DNA of 52,518 nt from an uncultured Bacilli bacterium (lineage in GTDB: Bacteria; Bacillota_I; Bacilli_A; RF39; UBA660). The first letter of the stretch is position 1; each line of letters begins with the position of its first letter. Where the stretch lies: positions 1 to 52,518 of the forward strand of contig CAKOOC010000005.1 in assembly GCA_934098375.1 (NCBI GenBank), given 5' to 3'. This document shows, in pieces, positions 1-6,501 of the stretch. Below the pieces are notes generated by a model that ran no database searches, was not told the DNA's origin, and worked only from the letters and a program-made list of their open reading frames with translations. A program made the translations under genes and the position numbers.

Positions 1-2
1 TC

Positions 3-1166
3 CCATCAGCTGCTACCTTTGGCTATGGCGGAAACTATACTCAATTTGGTAATAGCTCAAATAACAATTATTATACACACGCTGGAGGCGGCGGCGGCTA
101 CTATGGTGGCGGCTCCGGCTTTCACGCTCCTGGAGGCGGCGGCTCAGGATATATCGGTAATTCCCAATTACTTAACAAAATAATGTATTGTGCTAATTGT
201 AAGTTAACCGAAGAAGAAAGTCTTCGCACTCGTTTAATGCAAACATCTTCATCATTACCTTATTCCAGTGTTCCTAAACAAGTTAATGGTTATGCTAAAA
301 TAATGTTTTACAGCAAAACTTATAAAGAAGAAAACTATAGTACAATTTTTTCCTATACTGGATCATATCAAGAATATACCGTTCCTAAAACCGGCACATA
401 TAAAATAGAACTTTGGGGCGCCCAAGCTGCTAATTCAGCTAGTATGGGTGGATATACTAGTGGTGAAATAGAACTAATCCAAAATGAAAAAATCTATTTT
501 TACATTGGACAAGGATTAAATAGTACTGCTAATGGAACATCATTTAATGGCGGAACTGCAGACTATGGCGGTTTTCCTGGTGGCGGTGCTACTGATGTTA
601 GATTAGTAGCTGGCGCTTGGAACGATATAAATAGTTTACGAAGTAGAATAATGGTAGCAGGCGGTAGTGGTTATACTTCTAGTGAACTATTAGGTGCTGG
701 AGGCGGCTTAGTTGGTTACGATGGTAATAAAAGTGGTGGTAGTACTGGTGGAACTCAAACTTCTGTAGGTGCTAAAGATAATAGTAACTATGCTGATTCA
801 TCTTTTGGTGTTGCTAACGGTGGCTGTCCTGGTGGCAATGGTTATTATCCTGGTGGCGGTGCTACATGTGTTAATGGTTCTGGCGGAGGCTCTTCCTATA
901 TTAGTGGGCATACAGGCTGTGTAGCAATAACTTCGGCATCTGACACAACACCAAAAAGTGGATGTACAACAGGCACAACTAATAATTCCTGTAGTATTCA
1001 TTATAGTGGTAAAAAATTTACTAATACCGTTATGATAGATGGCGCTGGATATAAATGGACTAACGTAAAAGGTGCTAAAGAAAGCATGCCAGATTTAACC
1101 GGCTTCTCACCAATTAAAACCGGAAATATTGGTTATGGTTTTGCAAAAATAACTCTTATAAAGTAA
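3..1166 (+). CDS. Glycine-rich surface protein, ALK/LTK-like domain (5' end outside window)
   Basis: The frame is open from base 3, so the gene starts before the window; the internal ATG at 183 is not a credible start because glycine-rich coding sequence (GGGGGYYGGGSGF) lies upstream in the same frame. The protein is dominated by GGG/GGS/GGY clusters and carries the beta-sandwich pattern typical of ALK/LTK-like glycine-rich domains: a YTVPKTGTYKIELWGAQ motif near the middle, then PGGGATDVRL, then MVAGGSG. The C-terminal part has paired cysteines (SGHTGC, KSGC, NNSC) and ends FAKITLIK. Related bacterial proteins are secreted or surface-displayed; the adhesion role is inference. A homologous, truncated C-terminus recurs at 5813-6220, so at least two copies existed nearby. 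A hairpin terminator follows directly. Confidence 0.75.
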   Translation, partial: PSAATFGYGGNYTQFGNSSNNNYYTHAGGGGGYYGGGSGFHAPGGGGSGYIGNSQLLNKIMYCANCKLTEEESLRTRLMQTSSSLPYSSVPKQVNGYAKIMFYSKTYKEENYSTIFSYTGSYQEYTVPKTGTYKIELWGAQAANSASMGGYTSGEIELIQNEKIYFYIGQGLNSTANGTSFNGGTADYGGFPGGGATDVRLVAGAWNDINSLRSRIMVAGGSGYTSSELLGAGGGLVGYDGNKSGGSTGGTQTSVGAKDNSNYADSSFGVANGGCPGGNGYYPGGGATCVNGSGGGSSYISGHTGCVAITSASDTTPKSGCTTGTTNNSCSIHYSGKKFTNTVMIDGAGYKWTNVKGAKESMPDLTGFSPIKTGNIGYGFAKITLIK

Positions 1167-1173
1167 AAATATT

Positions 1174-1232
1174 AAAAGATTATATTATTTTAAAGTTTAT
1201 ATAAACTCTGGAATAAATATAATCTTTTTATT
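1174..1232 (+). terminator. Intrinsic terminator after the glycine-rich gene
   Basis: AAAAGATTATATT (1174-1186) pairs with AATATAATCTTTT (1216-1228), and the large loop holds a second palindrome AGTTTATATAAACT. A T-rich tail follows. The stem is AT-only but long. Confidence 0.6.
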
Positions 1233-1278
1233 TTATTGTATTTATAGTAAAATTAATTACTAGTAGGGAAGTGTTATC

Positions 1279-1959
1279 ATGAATGTATTAGTAACTGGAT
1301 CTTCTAGAGGATTAGGTAGAACCATTATTTTAGAATTTGCTAAAAATCATTATGATGTCATCATAAATTATAATAAAAATAAAGATAAGGCTTTATCTTT
1401 AAAAGAAGAATTACAAAAATATTCTGTAAATGTAAAAGTAATTAAAGCAGATATTTCTAATGAAGAGGAAGTTAAAAAGATGTTTGAAGAGATTTCTTCC
1501 TTAGATATACTAATTAATAATGCTGCGATTGCTTTAGATAAAGACCCCTTAGAAAAAACCGGCGCTGACTTTAACAAAGTAATTCACACCAATTTAACGG
1601 GAACTTTTCTAGTAACTAAATATGCCATTGAAAAAATGAAAGAAGGAAGTATTCTAAATATTTCCTCCACTAATGCTTTAGATACTTATTATCCTGAAAG
1701 TATTGATTATGATGCATCTAAAGCAGGTATTATATCTCTAACGCATAATTTTTCTAAATATTTAACTGATATTAGAGTAAACTGTATATGTCCCGATTGG
1801 ATTGACACAGACATGAATAAGGAAATGGCAGAAGATTATCGTCAAAAAATTGATTTTATCAAAAAAGAAGATTTAGCCAAATTAATTTTTAAAATTGCCA
1901 CTAATAAAAATATAAATGATCAAATAATAAAGGTTGGTGCTGAAGATGTTAGAAACTAA
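1279..1959 (+). CDS. SDR-family NAD(P)-dependent oxidoreductase (FabG-like)
   Basis: 226 residues, the usual length for a classical short-chain dehydrogenase. The cofactor motif TGSSRGLG is at residues 6-13, NNAA at 80-83, and the catalytic YDASK (Tyr144, Lys148) follows a serine in LNISS (about 129-130). The fold is a single Rossmann domain with no membrane segment, so cytosolic. It resembles FabG 3-oxoacyl-ACP reductases, but no other fatty-acid synthesis gene is adjacent, so the substrate cannot be assigned. The start ATG has AGGGAAG 8-10 bases upstream. Its 3' end overlaps the start of the next gene by 14 bases, suggesting translational coupling with ynbB. Confidence 0.85.
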   Translation: MNVLVTGSSRGLGRTIILEFAKNHYDVIINYNKNKDKALSLKEELQKYSVNVKVIKADISNEEEVKKMFEEISSLDILINNAAIALDKDPLEKTGADFNKVIHTNLTGTFLVTKYAIEKMKEGSILNISSTNALDTYYPESIDYDASKAGIISLTHNFSKYLTDIRVNCICPDWIDTDMNKEMAEDYRQKIDFIKKEDLAKLIFKIATNKNINDQIIKVGAEDVRN

Positions 1960-3151
1960 AATTGAAGAAATTGAAAGACAAAATGTCTCAGTTTTTAAAG
2001 AAATAGATGATATTTGCTTTTATAACAGTAAGAAAGTTTTAGAAGCTTTTATCAAAAATAAAATAAGCTCCAGTGACTTTGCTAGTACTACCGGTTATGG
2101 CATTGGTGATGTCGGAAGAGATAAAATTGAAAAAGTTTATAAAGACGTTTTTAAATGTGAAAGTGCTTTGGTAAGAACTCAGTTTATTTCTGGCACCCAC
2201 GCTCTAACTGTTGCTTTTTTTGCAGTTTTAAGACCTGGAGATACTATGCTATCAATAACTGGTAAACCATATGATTCTCTTCATGAAGTAATAGGTATTA
2301 CCCCTAATGAAAGTTCTCTAAAAGCTTTTAATATTAATTTTAAATATATTGATTTAATAAATAATGATTTTAATTATGATGAAATAAAAAATAATTTGGA
2401 TGGAATTAAGGTTATTCATATTCAAAGAAGTTTAGGTTATGGAAATAGAAACACCATCAGCATTCAAAAATTAGAAAAAGTTATAAGTTTTATTAAAAAT
2501 ATAAATCCTAGCATCATTATTCTTGTTGATAATTGTTACTGTGAAATGTGTTCTAAAAAAGAACCTACTGAAGTAGGAGCCGATATAGTTGTTGGTTCTT
2601 TAATAAAAAATTTAGGCGCAGGTATTGCTAGTAATGGCGCATATATTGTCGGTAAAGAAAAATATGTAAAACTAGCATCTGAAAGATTAACTGCCCCAGG
2701 TCTTGGTTTTGAAGTAGGGCCAACCTTAAATCAAAATAAATCCTTTTTATTAGGATTATACTTAGCTCCAAATGTTGTAAAAAATGCTTTAAAAATAAAA
2801 GTTCTTACTAAAGAGTTATTTACTTCGTTAGGCTATAAATTAGTAAATAGCAATTTAGATGATATTGTTTTAGGAATTATTTTTAATGATGAAGAAAAGT
2901 TAATTAAATATGTAAGCGCTATTCAAAATAATAGTCCAATTGACTCTTCCTTTACACCAGAAAAAACTGATATGCCAGGTTATGATAATCAAATAATAAT
3001 GGCTAGTGGTTCATTTACAGATGGTTCTAGCATAGAATTATCATGTGATGCTCCAATCAGAAAGCCATACATTGCTTATCAGCAAGGATCTTTAACCTAT
3101 GAATATGGTAAGATAGTTATTGCTAGAGCTTTAGAGCATATGATAAAATGA
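1946..3151 (+). CDS. ynbB: YnbB-type PLP-dependent enzyme (methionine gamma-lyase family, 'aluminium resistance protein')
   Basis: 401 residues from the ATG at 1946, chosen over an in-frame TTG at 1934 because AAAGG at 1929 sits too close to that codon. The YnbB family signatures ASTTGYGIGDVGRDK (about 46-60) and SGTHALTVAFFAVLRPGDT (about 82-100) are clear. VDNCYCE (Asp195) and GSLIKNLGAG (Lys221, predicted Schiff-base lysine) give the PLP site of a fold-type I enzyme. The family is annotated as a methionine gamma-lyase homologue, but its real substrate is poorly established. It overlaps the SDR gene and is followed 14 bases later by the exporter gene, so the three probably form one transcript. 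Confidence 0.88.
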   Translation: MLETKIEEIERQNVSVFKEIDDICFYNSKKVLEAFIKNKISSSDFASTTGYGIGDVGRDKIEKVYKDVFKCESALVRTQFISGTHALTVAFFAVLRPGDTMLSITGKPYDSLHEVIGITPNESSLKAFNINFKYIDLINNDFNYDEIKNNLDGIKVIHIQRSLGYGNRNTISIQKLEKVISFIKNINPSIIILVDNCYCEMCSKKEPTEVGADIVVGSLIKNLGAGIASNGAYIVGKEKYVKLASERLTAPGLGFEVGPTLNQNKSFLLGLYLAPNVVKNALKIKVLTKELFTSLGYKLVNSNLDDIVLGIIFNDEEKLIKYVSAIQNNSPIDSSFTPEKTDMPGYDNQIIMASGSFTDGSSIELSCDAPIRKPYIAYQQGSLTYEYGKIVIARALEHMIK

Positions 3152-3165
3152 AAAAGGTGAAATAA

Positions 3166-3678
3166 ATGGCAAATAAATTAGTAAAATGGATTATTGGTAT
3201 ATTTGGTGGTGCAAGTTCTTCTCTTATAATGAAATATGTTATTGTATTTTTAATATCTTTAACGCCCATCTTAGAACTTCGTGGCGGACTTATTGCAGCT
3301 GCTTTATTAGATATTAAACCATTACCGGCATATATAATATGTATTATTGGTAACTTAATTCCTATTCCTTTAATATTATGGTTTTTAGATTATGTATTTG
3401 ATTTTATGAAAAAACATAATATTATGAAAAAATTCGTTTTATTCTGTGAAAGAAAAGGCAAGGAAAAACAGGAAAGTATTGAAAAGTATGGTTTCTGGGG
3501 TCTAGTACTATTTATTGGTGTTCCTCTTCCTGGAACAGGTGCTTGGACAGGCTGTTTAATCGCGACTTTACTAAGAATGGACAAAAAGAAGGCTTTTTTA
3601 GCAGCTATATTAGGAGTTATAATGGCTAGTATAATTATGATGTTAGTATCATACGGATTAATTGCTAATATTTTTTAA
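3166..3678 (+). CDS. Small multidrug export family membrane protein (COG2426-like)
   Basis: 170 residues, strongly hydrophobic with about four or five membrane segments. The sequence around residues 30-46 (SLTPILELRGGLIAA) and the later VPLPGTGAWTGCLIA motif near residue 118 are hallmarks of the small multi-drug export protein family (DedA-like re-entrant motifs). Transport function in this family is largely by annotation, so substrate and direction are unknown. An RBS (AAAGGTG) precedes the ATG, and an intrinsic terminator follows, closing the unit with the SDR and ynbB genes. Confidence 0.8.
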   Translation: MANKLVKWIIGIFGGASSSLIMKYVIVFLISLTPILELRGGLIAAALLDIKPLPAYIICIIGNLIPIPLILWFLDYVFDFMKKHNIMKKFVLFCERKGKEKQESIEKYGFWGLVLFIGVPLPGTGAWTGCLIATLLRMDKKKAFLAAILGVIMASIIMMLVSYGLIANIF

Positions 3679-3703
3679 ATGACTATTTTTAGTCTTTTTT
3701 TAT
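3678..3703 (+). terminator. Intrinsic terminator
   Basis: GACTA-TTTT-TAGTC hairpin (3681-3694) followed by seven T residues. Confidence 0.75.
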
Positions 3704-3746
3704 TTTCTAATTTGTAATACAATATAATAAAGTAAAGGAGGCTAGT

Positions 3747-5822
3747 GTGAAAAATAATAAAGGATTTATTGCTACTTCATTAATACTTACTTTTTTCTTA
3801 CTTTTTTGTGCACTTCTTTTAAATACAATAAGAAATTATAATTTTAACCAAAATTTAATAGATAAATTAGATGATATAAAATTTGAACAAACAAAAATTA
3901 CTAAATTAACAAACTATATAGAAAATCAGTACAATGTAAATGCATCTTCAAATGGACTTGAAAAAGATACTACACCAGACTTAAATATAAGATATGTAGG
4001 TGCAAATCCAAAAAACTATGTAAAATTTAATGATGAATTATGGAGAATAATTGGAATATTTAATGGTAATGTTAAATTAGTAAGAGATGATATATTAACT
4101 ACATATTCATTTGATAATAAAACAACTGCACAAGGAATAGAAACAAATTATGGAACTAATGACTGGACTAAATCATATTTAAGAGAATTCTTAAATGATT
4201 ACTATTATGAAGGAAAAACTATAACTTGTCACTCAGAAGCAAGTGGTGCAACGACAGCAACAAATGCAACAATAACATGTCCAGATATAAACAAAATTAA
4301 TGATTCTGCAAAGAGTATGATACAAAAAGCAATGTGGAATTTAGGAGGCTTTGTTTATAGAACAATACCGGTAAATGAGCTATATACAAAAGAAAAAGGT
4401 ACAGAAGTGTATAATGGTCACGCAACAACATCAACTGATTATATTGGATTAATATATCCAAGTGATTACGTATATGCATCAACAGATGCAAGTTGCAGGC
4501 AAGACCCATTTAGTAATACATGTAAGAACAATAACTGGCTATATAATGGTGTTTTGTACTTGACTATATCGCCGCTTTCGTCTAATGATCACAACGTGTT
4601 CTCTATGCATAGTGTCGGTGGTCTGTATAGCAATTTTGCGTTGTATCGCACAAATATTCGCCCTTCCCTATATCTAAAGTCTGATGTAAAAGTAGTAGGT
4701 GGTACTGGTACTAGTAGTGATCCTTATACATTCTACCAAGGAGGATTAACCCTTACATTAGAATTAAATGGCGGAAGTACTACCCAAACTATTAATGATT
4801 TTTATGGAAGTGGTGAAAAAGTAACTTTAATTGAGCCAACTAAAGAAGGATACAAATTTAACGGTTGGAAGATAACTAGTGGAGATGGCACACTTGATGG
4901 TAATGTCTTAACAATAAATACTGAAAGTGTAGTAATAGAGGCAACATGGAAAAAACAAGTAACACTAACAGCATTAACAAACTATATAGAAAATCAGTAC
5001 AATGTAAATGCATCTTCAAATGGACTTGAAAAAGATACTACACCAGACTTAAATATAAGATATGTAGGTGCAAATCCAAAAAACTATGTAAAATTTAATG
5101 ATGAATTATGGAGAATAATTGGAATATTTAATGGTAATGTTAAATTAGTAAGAGATGATATATTAACTACATATTCATTTGATAATAAAACAACTGCACA
5201 AGGAATAGAAACAAATTATGGAACTAATGACTGGACTAAATCATATTTAAGAGAATTCTTAAATGATTACTATTATGAAGGAAAAACTATAACTTGTCAC
5301 TCAGAAGCAAGTGGTGCAGTAGGTGGTGCAACGACAGCAACCAATGCAACAATAACATGTCCAGATATAAACAAAATTAATGAGTCTGCAAAGAGTATGA
5401 TACAAAATACAATGTGGAATTTAGGATGCTTTGGTTATGGAAAAAAATCGGTAAATGAGCTATATACAAAAGAAAAAGGTACAGAAGTGTATAATGGTCA
5501 CGCAACAAAATCAAGCGATTATATTGGACTAATATACCCAAGTGATTATGGATTTGCAAGTACTGATGAAAGTTGCAGTCAAGCCCCACTTAGTAGAGCA
5601 TGTAAGAACAATAACTGGCTATTTAAAGGTGTTCATTACTGGACTATATCGCCGGTTTCGTCTGGTGCTTACAACACGTTCATTGTGACTAGTTATGGTG
5701 ATCTGGCTACCGGTGTTGTGTTGGGTCGCGCAAGCGTTCGCCCTTCCCTATATCTAAAGTCTGATGTAAAAGTAGTAGGTGGTACTGGTACTAGTAGTGA
5801 TCCTTATACATTGGAAATATAG
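3747..5822 (+). CDS. Pilin-anchored surface protein with two diversified DUF6273-like (lectin-type fold) repeats
   Basis: 691 residues from a GTG start with a strong AAAGGAGG at 3734-3741 and TATAAT upstream at 3723. The N-terminus (NKGFIATSLILTFFLLF) looks like a type IV pilin-like anchor. Then come repeat unit 1 (residues ~53-328), an InlB/Listeria-Bacteroides-type linker (ELNGGSTTQTINDFYGSG ... GYKFNGWKI ... EATWKK, ~330-408) and repeat unit 2 (~410-690). Each unit has the DUF6273-like pattern: LWRIIGIF, NDWTKSYLREFLND, a variable stretch after NNWL, and an invariant RPSLYLKSDVKVVGGTG. The two units differ mainly in their C-terminal third, where the variable segment lies. The gene ends abruptly at DPYTLEI where it meets a glycine-rich remnant. 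Ligand unknown; surface display and diversification are inference. The family name is from memory of the motif pattern. Confidence 0.75.
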   Translation: MKNNKGFIATSLILTFFLLFCALLLNTIRNYNFNQNLIDKLDDIKFEQTKITKLTNYIENQYNVNASSNGLEKDTTPDLNIRYVGANPKNYVKFNDELWRIIGIFNGNVKLVRDDILTTYSFDNKTTAQGIETNYGTNDWTKSYLREFLNDYYYEGKTITCHSEASGATTATNATITCPDINKINDSAKSMIQKAMWNLGGFVYRTIPVNELYTKEKGTEVYNGHATTSTDYIGLIYPSDYVYASTDASCRQDPFSNTCKNNNWLYNGVLYLTISPLSSNDHNVFSMHSVGGLYSNFALYRTNIRPSLYLKSDVKVVGGTGTSSDPYTFYQGGLTLTLELNGGSTTQTINDFYGSGEKVTLIEPTKEGYKFNGWKITSGDGTLDGNVLTINTESVVIEATWKKQVTLTALTNYIENQYNVNASSNGLEKDTTPDLNIRYVGANPKNYVKFNDELWRIIGIFNGNVKLVRDDILTTYSFDNKTTAQGIETNYGTNDWTKSYLREFLNDYYYEGKTITCHSEASGAVGGATTATNATITCPDINKINESAKSMIQNTMWNLGCFGYGKKSVNELYTKEKGTEVYNGHATKSSDYIGLIYPSDYGFASTDESCSQAPLSRACKNNNWLFKGVHYWTISPVSSGAYNTFIVTSYGDLATGVVLGRASVRPSLYLKSDVKVVGGTGTSSDPYTLEI
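3905..4732 (+). repeat. Tandem repeat unit A (828 nt) of the diversified surface gene
   Basis: Matches unit B at an offset of 1068 nt, changing to 1080 after a 12-nt indel at 4250. The first 346 nt are identical by eye, the middle ~290 nt differ at about 31 positions, the 118-nt variable segment at 33, and the last 61 nt are identical. Confidence 0.95.
4554..4671 (+). other. Variable segment 1 (candidate DGR variable region)
   Basis: Encodes the stretch between NGV and RPSLYLKSD in unit A. Compared codon by codon with 5634-5751 it has 21 changed codons out of 40, all nonsynonymous, 30 of 33 changes in codon positions 1 and 2. It is flanked 3' by an invariant block beginning CGCCCTTCC. The segment is more GC-rich (TCGCCG, TTCGCCC) than the surrounding coding sequence. 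Confidence 0.6.
4973..5812 (+). repeat. Tandem repeat unit B (840 nt) of the diversified surface gene
   Basis: Partner of 3905-4732. It carries a 12-nt in-frame insertion (GTAGGTGGTGCA) that looks like slippage on GGTGCA. Identity ends at 5812, exactly where a different gene family begins. Confidence 0.95.
5634..5751 (+). other. Variable segment 2 (candidate DGR variable region)
   Basis: Counterpart of 4554-4671 in unit B. It reads HYWTISPVSSGAYNTF, then VTSYGDLATGVVLGRASV, before the invariant RPSLYLKSD. Constant codons (ACT ATA TCG CCG, TTC, AGT, CTG, TTG, CGC) alternate with the changed ones. Confidence 0.6.
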
Positions 5823-6220
5823 GAGGTGCTGGTGAAAATGGTTATGCAGGCGGTGTTGGCGGCGGTATCTTAGGTGGCGCAGGTTCTGGACAAGATCCAG
5901 GTAAGGCGGGTTCTCAAACTGGCGGAGGTTCATCATATATTAGTGGACACACTGGCTGTGTAGCTATTACATCTGCAACTGATGCCACTCCTAAAAGCAG
6001 TTGCACACAAGGAACAACTGACAATAGCTGTAGTATTCACTATAGTAAAAAGAAATTTACTAATACATTAATAATAGATGGTGGCGGTTATACTTGGACT
6101 AATGATGAAAAATCAAAGGCAAGAACTAATTTAATGCCTATGCCAAGTGGTGGCACATATACAAGTGGAATAGGTCATACTGGAAATGGTTCTGCAAAAA
6201 TAACCTTAAACTATAAATAA
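5813..6220 (+). pseudogene. Decapitated 3' remnant of a glycine-rich (ALK/LTK-like) surface protein gene
   Basis: Starting at GGA 5813, in a frame different from the preceding gene, an open stretch reads GNIGGAGENGYAGGVGGG and later SSYISGHTGCVAITSA, and stops at TAA 6218-6220 (ITLNYK). It aligns along its length with the C-terminal ~130 residues of the gene at 3-1166, including the three cysteine sites and the ITL ending. No usable start codon lies near its 5' end, so it is unlikely to be translated alone. The join to the 691-residue gene is immediate, with no intergenic DNA, which points to recombination or a mis-assembly. Confidence 0.8.
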
Positions 6221-6235
6221 TTATCATAAAAACAT

Positions 6236-6264
6236 TTGACAAATAAAGAACAAGTTATTATAAT
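6236..6264 (+). promoter_or_regulatory. Promoter of the ileS T-box transcript
   Basis: Consensus TTGACA (6236-6241), 17-nt spacer, consensus TATAAT (6259-6264); start of transcription expected near 6271. Confidence 0.85.
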
Positions 6265-6270
6265 TTAAGT

Positions 6271-6487
6271 CATAAAGCAATTGATGAAGACGTTAATATG
6301 AACGGCATTTAGAGAGCTTACAAATTGGTGAAAGTAAGTATGCTAGAAATATTATGTATCACTTCTGATGCTACTATGAAGATAGTACGTATATCTGCGT
6401 TAAAGATTTAAGTGTATGAACAAGTTCATAAACTAAGGTGGTACCGTGGCCATATGTCACCCTTAGATTGTGAACTTTTTTTATTTA
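6271..6487 (+). promoter_or_regulatory. T-box riboswitch (isoleucine), with terminator/antiterminator
   Basis: The leader has the Stem I elements AGAGAGC and GGTGAAAGT, a likely specifier ATC at 6358-6360 followed by A (isoleucine), and the T-box core AAGGTGGTACCGTGG at 6435-6449. The competing terminator pairs AAGTTCA (6422-6428) plus CTAAGG with CCTTAG plus TGAACTT (6471-6477) and ends in a T run. Uncharged tRNA-Ile would stabilise the antiterminator and allow ileS expression. Exact Stem II/III pairing was not folded. Confidence 0.9.
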
Positions 6488-6501
6488 AAGGAGGAAATAA
6501 A

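Noticed and set aside
183..185. ATG as the start of the first glycine-rich gene
   Set aside because: The same frame is open and glycine-rich from base 3, so the true start is before the window.
3905..5812. Long tandem repeat considered as an insertion sequence or CRISPR
   Set aside because: The repeat lies within one continuous reading frame and encodes surface domains; there is no transposase, no terminal inverted repeats and no short spaced repeats.
6412..6501. N-terminal extension of ileS
   Set aside because: These codons lie in the T-box antiterminator and terminator; the RBS and typical IleRS start are at 6502.
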